Assembly: GCF_001483745.1 (NCBI RefSeq)
Contig: NZ_LQBL01000032.1
Coordinates: forward strand, 186,001-250,000
Source: Serinicoccus chungangensis
Lineage (GTDB): Bacteria > Actinomycetota > Actinomycetes > Actinomycetales > Dermatophilaceae
Direction: 5' to 3'
Length of the DNA: 64,000 bases
The notes beneath the pieces are model-generated. The model had not been told where the DNA came from and ran no database searches. It was given only the letters and a program-made list of their open reading frames with translations. Shown here in pieces: positions 28,059 through 36,126 of the stretch (positions are counted from its first letter, which is position 1; each line of letters opens with the position of its first letter). The translations under genes and the position numbers were made by a program.

Positions 28059-29624
28059 ATGGACTACCCCGCCGCCCTGCTGGACGAGCCCACTGCCGAC
28101 CTGCTGCGCCGGCTGGTGACCGAGACCGCGCCGGCCCGCTCCGAGCTGCTGCGGGCCCGCAAGGAGCAGTCGCGCGCGGTCCGGGCCGGCGCCGATCTGG
28201 CGCCCTCGCCGCGGACCGCCCACCTGCGGGCGGACGACTCGTGGCGGGTGGCCCCTCCCCCGGACGACCTGACCTACCGCCTCGTCGAGCTCGCGACCCC
28301 GGCCACCACCGAGCACGCGACCGCGGCGCTGGCCTCCCGGGCCGACGTGTGGGTGGCCGACCTCGAGGACATGCTGGTGCCGACCTCGGCCCGGCTCGTC
28401 GCGGCGCACCGGGCCATCGAGGACGTCGCGGCCACCCGCACCGGGGACGCCGAGCCCGGGGTGCCCACCCTCATGGTGCGCCCGCGGGGCCTGCACCTGC
28501 CGGAGGCGCACCTGCAGGTGGACGGCGAGGCCGCCAGCGCCTCGACGGTCGACACCTTCACCTTCCTGGCCCGGTGCGCCCGCACGCTGCTCTCCGGCGG
28601 CACCGCGCCCTACCTCTACCTGCCCAAGCTGGAGACCGCGGCGGAGGCGGCGTGGTGGGACGACCTGCTCGGGCGGGCCGAGTCCCTGCTCGGGCTGCCG
28701 CACGGCTGCACGAGGGTCAGCGTCCTGGTGGAGACCGTGCAGGCGACCTACGAGCTGGAGGAGATCGCCCACGCGCTGCGCCGGCGGCTCACGGGCCTGG
28801 CCGCGGGCCGGTGGGACTACATCTTCTCCTACCTGCGGACCTACGGGACCCGCCCGGACCACCTCCTGCCCGACCGGGACGCGTTCACCATGAACACCCG
28901 CTTCCTGCGCAGCTACACCTCGCTCATCGTCGGGGTGTGCCACCGGCGGGGGGTGCAGGCCATCGGCGGGCCGATCGCCCTCGCGCCCAGCGGCCCCTTC
29001 GACGAGTCGGTCGCGATGACCCACGCCCGGGTGCACCGGGACAAGGCGCGGGAGGCCAAGCAGGGTTTCGACGGGGCCTGGGTCGTGCACCCCGGCATGG
29101 TCCCGGTGGCCCGGGCGCCCTTCGAGGAGCGGGACCGCCTGCGTGAGGAGGGTGCCTGGGAGGAGGCCGACCCGGCAGCGGCCGCCACCCTCGACCCGGT
29201 CGCCCTGCGCGACGTGAGCTCCATCCCGGGGGCCTCGACGCTCACCGGGGTGCGGACCGCGCTGCGCTCCTCGCTCAGCTACCTCACCGGGTGGCTCGCC
29301 GGGGAGGGCACGGCGGTCATCGCCGGGCACATCGAGGACTTCGGCACCGTCGAGCTCAACCGCATGCAGCTGTGGCAGTGGCTCAGCCACGGCCAGCGCC
29401 TCGCGGAGGGCCCCACCATGTCCGAGCTGCTCCTGGACCGGATGCTCGAGGACGAGGTGGCGCTCCTGCGACGCCGGGGCGCCCGCGAGGACCTGCTCGG
29501 GCACGCGGTCACGCTGCTGCGCGACGCCGTCGTGGCGGCCGAGCCGCCGGCCTTCCTCTCCCAGCAGGCCTACGAGGTCCTGCTGTCGGTGGACGAGACC
29601 GCCCCGGAGACCGAGGTGGCCTGA
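28059..29624 (+). CDS. aceB: Malate synthase A
   Basis: Condenses glyoxylate with acetyl-CoA to malate, completing the glyoxylate shunt. The 521-residue length fits the A isoform. Visible: VWVADLEDMLVPTS (Mg site region), MVRPRGLHLPEAHLQVDGE with the catalytic Arg, PYLYLPKLETAAEAAWWDDL, VLVETVQATYELEEIAHAL, GRWDYIFSYLRTY, MTHARVHRDKAREAKQGFDGAWVVHPGMV, and a C-terminal HIEDFGTVELNRMQLWQWL. It lies 77 bp after aceA, probably one transcript. The usual DFED is DLED. Confidence 0.93.
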   Translation: MDYPAALLDEPTADLLRRLVTETAPARSELLRARKEQSRAVRAGADLAPSPRTAHLRADDSWRVAPPPDDLTYRLVELATPATTEHATAALASRADVWVADLEDMLVPTSARLVAAHRAIEDVAATRTGDAEPGVPTLMVRPRGLHLPEAHLQVDGEAASASTVDTFTFLARCARTLLSGGTAPYLYLPKLETAAEAAWWDDLLGRAESLLGLPHGCTRVSVLVETVQATYELEEIAHALRRRLTGLAAGRWDYIFSYLRTYGTRPDHLLPDRDAFTMNTRFLRSYTSLIVGVCHRRGVQAIGGPIALAPSGPFDESVAMTHARVHRDKAREAKQGFDGAWVVHPGMVPVARAPFEERDRLREEGAWEEADPAAAATLDPVALRDVSSIPGASTLTGVRTALRSSLSYLTGWLAGEGTAVIAGHIEDFGTVELNRMQLWQWLSHGQRLAEGPTMSELLLDRMLEDEVALLRRRGAREDLLGHAVTLLRDAVVAAEPPAFLSQQAYEVLLSVDETAPETEVA

Positions 29625-29626
29625 CC

Positions 29627-29708
29627 CACCGAGCGTCGCGAATGGTTGGCCTCACCCCCACCGAGCGTCGCGAATGGTTGCGCTCACCCCACCGAGCGTC
29701 GCGAATGG
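29627..29708. repeat. Three direct copies of a 19-bp unit between aceB and the amidohydrolase
   Basis: CACCGAGCGTCGCGAATGG occurs exactly at 29627-29645, 29659-29677 and 29690-29708 (periods 32 and 31). The first two copies continue TTG and the third CTG; the spacers resemble each other (GCCTCACCC / CGCTCACCC). It fills the whole gap between two convergent genes. Each unit contains the palindrome TCGCGA. Function unknown. Confidence 0.9.
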
Positions 29709-29711
29709 CTG

Positions 29712-30794
29712 TCAGTACGCCCGCCCCCGCAGGATGACGTGGGCGGGGTGGGCGAGCACCCGCACGTCCTCGCGCGGGTCGTCGGTGTAGACCACGAGGT
29801 CAGCCGACTCCCCCTCGGCGATGCCCGGTCGCCCCAGCCAGTCGCGCGCCGCCCAGGTGGCGGCCCCGAGCGCCTCCAGCGACGTCATACCGGCGCTGGT
29901 GAGGGCCTCCACCTCCCGGGCCACCAGCCCGTGCGGCAGCTGCCCGCCGGCGTCGGTCCCGACATAGACGGATATGCCGGCCTCGTGCGCCTTCGCGACC
30001 GTCTCGTGCCGACGGGCGTAGAGGTCCATCATGTGGTCGGCGTAGGTGGGGAACTTTCCGCGGCCGGCCTCGGCGAAGCCGGGGAAGTTCTCGATGTTGA
30101 CCAGCGTCGGGACGATGGCGATGCCCTGGGCGGCGAAGGAGTCGATGGTCTCGTCGACCAGCCCGGTCGCGTGCTCGATGCAGTCCGTGCCGGCGGTCGC
30201 GAAGTCCACGAGGGACTGCTCGGCGAAGCAGTGAGCCGTCACCCGCGCACCCTCCTCGTGGGCGGCGGCGACGGCCTCGGTGAGCACGTCCACCGGCCAG
30301 CAGGTGTTGAGGTCGCCGGTCTCCCGGTCGATCCAGTCCCCCACGAGCTTGACCCAGCCGTCCCCGGCCCGGGCCTCCTGACGGACGTAGGCGACGAGGT
30401 CCTCGGGCTCGACCTCCCAGGCGAAGTTGCGGATGTAGCGCCGCGTCCGCGCGATGTGCCGCCCGGCGCGGATGAGGCGCGGGAGGTCCTCCCGGTCCTG
30501 CACCCAGCGGGTGTCCGCCGGGCTGCCGGCGTCGCGCAGCAGCAGGGCACCCGCCTCCCGCTCGGCCAGCGCGTGCTCCTCCGCGCGCGCGTCGTCGACG
30601 GCGCCCTGGGCCTCGAGCCCCACGTGGCAGTGGGCGTCCACCAGGCCGGGCAGGGCATACCCGCGGATCGTCTCGACCTCCCGACCGGCCGGCGCGGTCA
30701 GGCTGACGCGCCCGTCGACCACCCAGACCTCCCCCAGCACCTCCTCGGGTCCCACGAGGACCTGTCCCTCGATGTGCAGCACCGGTGCGCTCAC
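29712..30794 (-). CDS. Metal-dependent amidohydrolase
   Basis: A 360-residue amidohydrolase-superfamily enzyme. It shows the N-terminal metal motif as DAHCHVGLE (about residue 55), a likely carboxylated-lysine/metal segment in GDGWVKLVGDW, the HCFAEQSLVDFATAGTDCIEHATGL block with two His ligands, and GTDAGGQLPHG with the catalytic Asp. This pattern matches imidazolonepropionase/prolidase-like amidohydrolases; the substrate is unknown. The GTG start at 30794 has AAGGAG 7 nt upstream. A GGTATGCC octamer lies 21 bp upstream of the start. Confidence 0.8.
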   Translation of the reverse strand: MSAPVLHIEGQVLVGPEEVLGEVWVVDGRVSLTAPAGREVETIRGYALPGLVDAHCHVGLEAQGAVDDARAEEHALAEREAGALLLRDAGSPADTRWVQDREDLPRLIRAGRHIARTRRYIRNFAWEVEPEDLVAYVRQEARAGDGWVKLVGDWIDRETGDLNTCWPVDVLTEAVAAAHEEGARVTAHCFAEQSLVDFATAGTDCIEHATGLVDETIDSFAAQGIAIVPTLVNIENFPGFAEAGRGKFPTYADHMMDLYARRHETVAKAHEAGISVYVGTDAGGQLPHGLVAREVEALTSAGMTSLEALGAATWAARDWLGRPGIAEGESADLVVYTDDPREDVRVLAHPAHVILRGRAY

Positions 30795-30851
30795 GTCGCG
30801 TCTCCTTCGTCGCAGGTATGCCGCGACCACCGTATCCGCCGCCCCGGTCCG

Positions 30852-30857
30852 TAGACT
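30852..30857 (+). promoter_or_regulatory. Putative leaderless -10 element of the GNAT-like gene
   Basis: TAGACT ends 8 nt before the GTG at 30866, favouring that start over the ATG at 30911. Confidence 0.45.
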
Positions 30858-30865
30858 CCACCCTC

Positions 30866-31570
30866 GTGCCCACCGACCCCTCCCCCACCGCCGGGCCCGC
30901 CCGTGAGCCAATGCGGGTGCCCCGGGTCGACCTGGGCGGCATGCTCCGGGACGCCGCGGCCGGTCGGTTCCCGCCCTCGGACGGAGGCTTCTCCCGGGCG
31001 GCGCCCTGGAAGGACGGGGTGGAGGGGGCTGTCGCGTTCACCGGTCACGCCGTGATGGTCGTCGCGGACGACGTCAGCGACGGGCAGCTGGCCGGCCTGG
31101 GGGTGCACGGCTTCGGTGGCGCCCACGACCCCCGCACCACCCTGGCCCTGGCCGGCGGTGGCCCCGTCGGGGTGCTGGACGCGCTGCTGGTCGGCCGCGG
31201 GACGGGGTCGGGCGGTCCGCTCGTGCCCCGCGCCGACCTCGCCCAGACCGACCGGGCCGCCCACGCCGGCGAGTGGCGCACCGAGGTCGACGTCTACGGC
31301 CTGCCCGACCCCCGGGTCACCTCGCTGGCCACCCTCTCGCGCGGCATCGGTGGCCTGCCCGAGGTCGGCATCCAGGCCGAGGACGGGTATGCCGCCACGC
31401 TGCTGGAGGGCGTCCTCGGCCGGCTGCCCCGGAGGGAGGTCGTGCTCGCGTCGGTGACCCCGGGCAACGCCCGCTCGCTGCGGTTCTTCCTGCGCCGCGG
31501 CTTCGTGCCCGTGGCCAGCGAGCAGCTGTGGAAGCCGCGGCGCCGGCACGCGGCCGAGCCTGGGCGCTGA
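30866..31570 (+). CDS. GNAT-like N-acetyltransferase domain protein
   Basis: A 234-residue protein of unknown role. The C-terminal third carries a GNAT-like motif: EVVLASVTPGNARSLRFFLRRGFVPVASEQLWKPR resembles the acetyl-CoA fold end (NxxSLRFYxRxGF), while the N-terminal two thirds (VEGAVAFTGHAVMVVADDVS, GFGGAHDPRTTLALAG) are not recognised. The start is inferred from the leaderless -10; the region before MRVPRVDLGG is Pro-rich and may be non-coding if translation begins at 30911. It is convergent with the Mug-type glycosylase, 10 bp away. Confidence 0.6.
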   Translation: MPTDPSPTAGPAREPMRVPRVDLGGMLRDAAAGRFPPSDGGFSRAAPWKDGVEGAVAFTGHAVMVVADDVSDGQLAGLGVHGFGGAHDPRTTLALAGGGPVGVLDALLVGRGTGSGGPLVPRADLAQTDRAAHAGEWRTEVDVYGLPDPRVTSLATLSRGIGGLPEVGIQAEDGYAATLLEGVLGRLPRREVVLASVTPGNARSLRFFLRRGFVPVASEQLWKPRRRHAAEPGR

Positions 31571-31580
31571 GCGGGGGACG

Positions 31581-32162
31581 TCACAGCACCCCGGCGGCCC
31601 GGGCCGGCTCGGCGTAGGCACGGGCCAGGGAGTCGACGGTCTCGTGGGCGTTGAGGCCGCTGGGGTTGGGCACCACCCAGAGCCGGGCGCCCGCGAGGTC
31701 CTCGGGCTGGGGTCCTGGCGTCGCCCGTCGCGCGCCGAACGCACTGCGGTATGCCGTGATGCCGGCCACGGCGACCACTGCCGGCCGCGTCTCGCGCACG
31801 GTCCGCTCCAGTCGCCGTCCGCCCTCGCGCAGCTCCTCGACGCTGAGCTCGTCGGCCCGCGCGGTGGCGCGCCGCGCGAGGTTGGTGATGCCGATCCCCC
31901 GCTGCAGCAGGTGGTCACGGTCCCGCTGGCTCATGCCCGCCGCCGGGTCGACCGCACGCTCGATGATCCGGGCCCGCGCCAGGGCGGGGTAGAACCGGTT
32001 GCCCGGGTGGGCGAAGTGGGTCTGCGTCGCCGCCGTCCACAGGCCGGGGTTGATGCCGACGAAGAGCAGCCGCAGCGGCTCGCCCCCGGCACCGGGCAGC
32101 AGGTCCGGCACCTCGGTGTCCCGGAACGACTCGAGCTCGGCGCGGGTGAAGCGGGCCGCCAT
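31581..32162 (-). CDS. mug: Mug-type G:T/U mismatch-specific DNA glycosylase
   Basis: Removes uracil or thymine mispaired with guanine. The 193-residue protein has LLFVGINPGLWTAATQTHFAHPGNRFYPAL, whose GINPG is the Mug/TDG signature (about residues 35-39), GIGITNLARRATARADEL, and the second motif NPSGLNAHETVDSL. It overlaps the upstream M4 peptidase gene by one base (TGATG), so the two are translated together although functionally unrelated. Confidence 0.88.
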   Translation of the reverse strand: MAARFTRAELESFRDTEVPDLLPGAGGEPLRLLFVGINPGLWTAATQTHFAHPGNRFYPALARARIIERAVDPAAGMSQRDRDHLLQRGIGITNLARRATARADELSVEELREGGRRLERTVRETRPAVVAVAGITAYRSAFGARRATPGPQPEDLAGARLWVVPNPSGLNAHETVDSLARAYAEPARAAGVL

Positions 32163-33307
32163 CAGCCCACCTCGAGACCGGCCCCGGCCCACGCCTCCCG
32201 GAGCGTGTCGAGGACCTCCGGCTCGTCGGCATACCGCTCCTGCGCCGACTCCAGGGTCGCCGCCGCGAACCCGGCGAAGCCGACGTCGCGCGGGATGCGG
32301 CCGCGGGTGGCGAGGGTGTCGTACCAGACCTGTCCGGCCCGCTCCCAGGCCCGTCCGCCGAGTCCGGTGGCGAAGAGGTGGAAGGCCTTGTTGGGGATGC
32401 CCGAGTTGATGTGCACCCCGCCGTTGTCGTTGTCGGCGTCGTGCGGGAGGTCGACGAAGTCGTCGAGGTGGGCCGGCTGCGGGTCCCGCCCCAGCACCGG
32501 GTCGTCGTAGGCCGTGCCCGGGTCGGCCATCGAGCGCAGCGCACGGCCCTGCACCCGGTCGGTGAGCAGGTCGGCCCCGATGAGCCAGTCCGCCTCCTGC
32601 GCGTCCTGTCCGCGCACCCGCTGGCTCACCAGCGCGCCGAAGACGTCGCAGACGGACTCGTTGAGGGCACCGGACTGCCCGACGTAGGTCAGGCCGGCGG
32701 TGTACTGCACCAGGCCGTGGCACAGCTCGTGCGCGATGACGTCCAGGCTGCGGGTGAAGCCGGTGAAGTAGAGGCCGTCCCCGTCGCCGAAGACCATCTG
32801 CCGCCCGTCCCAGAAGGCGTTGGCGTAGCTCTGGCCGTAGTGGACGGTGGCCGGCAGGAGCAGACCCCGGTCGTCCAGGGAGTCACGGCCGTAGACCCGG
32901 GCCAGGAGCTCCCAGGTGGACCCGAGCCCGTCGTAGGCCTCGCCGACGGCGGGGTCACCGGTCTCCGGGTCGCCCTCGGCACGGACCAGCCGCCCGGGCA
33001 GGGCGGTCCCGCCCTCGGCGTCGTGGACGCGCCGCCGGGGGGTCGCCTCCTCCGGCACCGCCGTGGCGCTGCCCATGCCCTCGCGACGGGTGTCGGGCGG
33101 AGCCTGCCCGGGCATGGTCGCGGGCAGGATGCCACCCTGCAGCGGCGCGTGCCCGCCCGGCCACCGGGTGGCCTCGATCTCGCGCCTCCCCCGGGTGTCC
33201 GCGCTGTCGCGCAGGGTGAACTCCATGGCCGGCGCGAGCTCGGGCTCGGCCTGGGCGATCCGGGTGAGCAGGTAGCCCGGGATGATCGTGCAGCGTGTCC
33301 CCGTCAT
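32162..33307 (-). CDS. M4-family metallopeptidase, protealysin-like, no signal peptide
   Basis: A 381-residue thermolysin-family zinc peptidase. It has a short propeptide-like N-terminus (CTIIPGYLLTRIAQAEPE), then the catalytic core: DVIAHELCHGLVQYTAGLTYVGQSGALNESVCDVFGALV, where HELCH is the HExxH zinc motif with Cys at x2 and NESVCD supplies the third ligand, and GVHINSGIPNKAFHLFA with the transition-state His. There is no Sec or Tat signal, as in protealysin-type members. It appears leaderless (CACAGT 6 nt before the ATG). Cys inside HExxH is uncommon. Confidence 0.88.
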   Translation of the reverse strand: MTGTRCTIIPGYLLTRIAQAEPELAPAMEFTLRDSADTRGRREIEATRWPGGHAPLQGGILPATMPGQAPPDTRREGMGSATAVPEEATPRRRVHDAEGGTALPGRLVRAEGDPETGDPAVGEAYDGLGSTWELLARVYGRDSLDDRGLLLPATVHYGQSYANAFWDGRQMVFGDGDGLYFTGFTRSLDVIAHELCHGLVQYTAGLTYVGQSGALNESVCDVFGALVSQRVRGQDAQEADWLIGADLLTDRVQGRALRSMADPGTAYDDPVLGRDPQPAHLDDFVDLPHDADNDNGGVHINSGIPNKAFHLFATGLGGRAWERAGQVWYDTLATRGRIPRDVGFAGFAAATLESAQERYADEPEVLDTLREAWAGAGLEVG

Positions 33308-33356
33308 GGACTCACTGTGCCACGCGCCGCCGACAGGCCTGCCTCGTCGGGAGCGG

Positions 33357-34997
33357 TCAGTCCTTGCCGTCCTGCAGGTACTTCTCGAAGCCCGGGGGCA
33401 GCTTGAGCCCGGACAGGTCCTGCCCGGAGGGGCCGTCGTCCGCGCCGGCCGCGCCCGCCGCACCGCCGCCGAAGGCGCTCTCGAAGGACTTCTCCCGGGC
33501 CGCCTGCTCCTTGGCCACCGCCTCGCGCTCCTGCTGCGCCCGCTTGGCCGGGTTGCCCGACTTGCCCTTCTTGCGCTGCGGCGCCTTGCCCTTGCGCGCC
33601 CCACCGGCACCACCGACGCCGGGCATCCCCGGCATACCGGGCATGCCGCCGCCCTTCTTGAGCTGGCGCATCATCTTCTGGGCCTCGCCGAAGCGCTCGA
33701 TGAGCTGGTTGACCTCGCCGACGCTCACGCCCGAGCCGCGGGCGATCCGGGCCCGCCGGGAGCCGTTGATGATCTTGGGGTGGCCGCGCTCCAGCGGCGT
33801 CATGGACCGGACCATGGCCTCGACCCGGTCGAACTCCCGCTCGTCCAGGGAGTCCAGCTGCGCCTTCATGCCCTGCATCCCCGGCATCATGCCCAGCATC
33901 TGCTTCAGCGAGCCCATGCGCTTGATCGCCGACATCTGCTCGAGGAAGTCGTCGAAGGTGAAGTCCTCGTCGGAGAGGAACTTGCGGGTCATCTCCTTCG
34001 CCTGCGCCTGGTCGAAGGCCTGCTCGGCCTGCTCGATGAGGGTCAGGACGTCACCCATGTCGAGGATGCGCGAGGCCATCCGGTCGGGATGGAACAGCTC
34101 GATGTCCTTGATGCCCTCCCCGGTCGAGGCGAAGAGGATCGGCTGCCCGGTGACCGTCGCCACGGACAGCGCCGCACCACCGCGCGCGTCGCCGTCCAGC
34201 TTGGAGAGCACCGAGCCGGTGATCCCCACGCCGTCGGCGAAGGCCTTGGCCGTCTCGACGGCCGCCTGGCCGATCATCGCGTCGATGACGAAGAGCACCT
34301 CGTCGGCCTGGGTCTCCAGCCGGATGTCGTGCGCCTGCCGCATGAGGTCGACGTCGACCGCGAGCCGGCCCGCGGTGTCGATGATGACCACGTCGTGGCT
34401 CCGGCGCCGGGCCTCCTCGACGCCGTCGACGGCGACGTCGACGGGGTCACCGAAGGACCGCGTCCCCTCCCCGGAGTCCATCGCGGCGTCGTGCCCGAAG
34501 ATGTTGCCGCGCTCGGGGGCGAAGACCGGGACACCGGCACGCTGACCGACCACCTCGAGCTGGGTGACCGCGTTGGGCCGCTGCAGGTCGGCGGCGACGA
34601 GCAGCGGGGTGTGCCCCTGGTCGGCCAACCACTTGCCCAGCTTGCCCGCGAAGGTCGTCTTGCCCGACCCCTGCAGACCGGCCAGCATGATGACGGTGGG
34701 CGGGTTCTTGGCCAGGTTGAGCCGGCGCGTCTGACCCCCCAGGATCGCGACGAGCTCCTCGTTGACGATCTTGACGATCTGCTGGGCCGGGTTGAGCGCC
34801 TGGTGCACCTCCGCGCCGAGGCCGCGCTCCCGGATCCGACCGGTGAACTCCTTGACCACCGGCAGCGCGACGTCCGCGTCCAGCAGCGCCATCCGGATGT
34901 CACGGATGGTCGAGTTGAGGTCGGACTCGGTGACGGTCCCCTTGCGCTTGAGGTTGCGGAAGGTCTGCGTCAGGCGGTCGGAGAGGCTGGTGAACAC
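33357..34997 (-). CDS. ffh: Signal recognition particle protein Ffh
   Basis: Binds signal sequences of nascent membrane proteins and docks with FtsY. The 546-residue protein has the N domain, G domain (GLQGSGKTTFAGKLGKWL, about residues 105-122; DTAGRLAVDVDLM; TVTGQPILFASTGE) and Met-rich M domain (MGSLKQMLGMMPGMQGMKAQL). The tail is unusually Gly/Met/Ala/Lys-rich (GMPGMPGMPG, basic KGKAPQRKKGKS). The GTG at 34997 is 7 nt from TATCCT (35005-35010, complement) with no ribosome-binding site. Confidence 0.96.
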   Translation of the reverse strand: MFTSLSDRLTQTFRNLKRKGTVTESDLNSTIRDIRMALLDADVALPVVKEFTGRIRERGLGAEVHQALNPAQQIVKIVNEELVAILGGQTRRLNLAKNPPTVIMLAGLQGSGKTTFAGKLGKWLADQGHTPLLVAADLQRPNAVTQLEVVGQRAGVPVFAPERGNIFGHDAAMDSGEGTRSFGDPVDVAVDGVEEARRRSHDVVIIDTAGRLAVDVDLMRQAHDIRLETQADEVLFVIDAMIGQAAVETAKAFADGVGITGSVLSKLDGDARGGAALSVATVTGQPILFASTGEGIKDIELFHPDRMASRILDMGDVLTLIEQAEQAFDQAQAKEMTRKFLSDEDFTFDDFLEQMSAIKRMGSLKQMLGMMPGMQGMKAQLDSLDEREFDRVEAMVRSMTPLERGHPKIINGSRRARIARGSGVSVGEVNQLIERFGEAQKMMRQLKKGGGMPGMPGMPGVGGAGGARKGKAPQRKKGKSGNPAKRAQQEREAVAKEQAAREKSFESAFGGGAAGAAGADDGPSGQDLSGLKLPPGFEKYLQDGKD

Positions 34998-35091
34998 CCG
35001 CCCAAGGATACGTGCCGGTGCACCACGGCCGCGTCGCCCGTCCACCGGCGGTCACCGCGCTCCCGGCCCGGGACGTCCGCATACTGGACCG

Positions 35092-36033
35092 GTGGGCCCC
35101 TCCGACCTCACCGCCGCCGCGCGCCGCCGCCTGTCGCTGGCGCTGCGGGACCGCGTCGCCGGGGCCGACGCCCCCCGCCGGGCCCAGGCCGTCTGGCTCG
35201 CCCCCGGGCCACGCCGGTTCGCCCCGCACGACCCGATCTGCCGGGTGCACGGGCATGCGGGGATGTATGCCGGCGGCATCCGCGCGCTGCTGCTGCAGTC
35301 GTTGCACCCGCTGGCCATGGCGGGCGTCGCCGCGCACTCCGGCTACCGCGGCGATCCCTGGGGCCGGCTGCAGCGCACCAGCGAGTTCATCGCGATGACG
35401 ACCTACGGCCCGGTGGACTCGGCGCAGCGGGTCCTCGACCGGATCAACCGGGTGCACCGGACCGTCGTCGGCACCTCCGCCGACGGCCGTCCCTACTCCG
35501 CCACCGACAGCCACCTGCTGCGCTGGGTGCACGTCGCGGAGATCGACAGCTTCCTGCGCGCCCACCAGCGCTACGCCCGCACGCCGCTGACGGCGACCGA
35601 GGCCGACGCCTACGTGGCGCAGACCTCGTGGGCCGCCGGGCAGCTCGGGGTCCTCGACCCTCCCCGGTCGGTCACCGAGCTCGGGCAGGCGCTCACGGCA
35701 TACCGCCCCGAGCTGGAGGCGAGCGACGGGGCGCGGGACGTGGCCCGCTTCCTGCTCGCCGAGCCGCCGCTGCCGCCGGCGGCGCGACCGGGCTTCTGGA
35801 TGCTCGCGGCGGGGGCGGTCACCCTGCTGCCGGGGTATGCCCGTGACCTGCTCGGCCTGCACCCGCCCGGCCCCCTGCGCCCGCTCGAGCCGGCCGCCCT
35901 GGCCCTGCTGGACCGGCTGGGCCGGCTCGGCACCGCCGCCGTCGGGTGGGCGCTGGCCGACCCCGCGGATCCCCGGAACGCGCCGACCAGCTCGGCGGTG
36001 GTGGACCGGACCGGCCCGGTCCACGACTCGTAG
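35092..36033 (+). CDS. DUF2236 (MpaB/latex-clearing-like) oxygenase-family protein
   Basis: A 313-residue protein of the ER-bound oxygenase MpaB / rubber oxygenase (DUF2236) family. The family's features are visible: GMYAGGIRALLLQSLHPLAMAGVAAHSGYRGDPWGRLQRTSEFIAMTTYG, then HLLRWVHVAEIDSFLRAHQRY, with conserved His and Arg thought to bind heme b. Substrate unknown. The GTG at 35092 lies 6 nt after a CATACT hexamer, divergent from ffh. The 3' end contains a perfect hairpin (36001-36024, 9-bp arms). Confidence 0.8.
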   Translation: MGPSDLTAAARRRLSLALRDRVAGADAPRRAQAVWLAPGPRRFAPHDPICRVHGHAGMYAGGIRALLLQSLHPLAMAGVAAHSGYRGDPWGRLQRTSEFIAMTTYGPVDSAQRVLDRINRVHRTVVGTSADGRPYSATDSHLLRWVHVAEIDSFLRAHQRYARTPLTATEADAYVAQTSWAAGQLGVLDPPRSVTELGQALTAYRPELEASDGARDVARFLLAEPPLPPAARPGFWMLAAGAVTLLPGYARDLLGLHPPGPLRPLEPAALALLDRLGRLGTAAVGWALADPADPRNAPTSSAVVDRTGPVHDS

Positions 36034-36050
36034 CGCGAACCTGCCCTGGC

Positions 36051-36068
36051 GCCGTGATGTAGCACGGC
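36051..36068 (+). terminator. Hairpin between DUF2236 gene and ftsY
   Basis: GCCGTG (36051-36056) / CACGGC (36063-36068) with a 6-nt loop in the 93-bp convergent gap; no T tract. A GGTCGG/CCGGTC-rich stretch at 36088-36130 follows. It may serve both genes. Confidence 0.4.
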
Positions 36069-36126
36069 ACCGGAACAGGTGCTGGCCACGAGTGGTCGGC
36101 GGTCGGCCGGTCAGCCGGTCTGTCGG

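Noticed and set aside
29627-29708. Possible CRISPR array
   Set aside because: Three 19-bp units with 12-13-bp similar spacers and no cas genes; too short and the spacers are related, unlike CRISPR.
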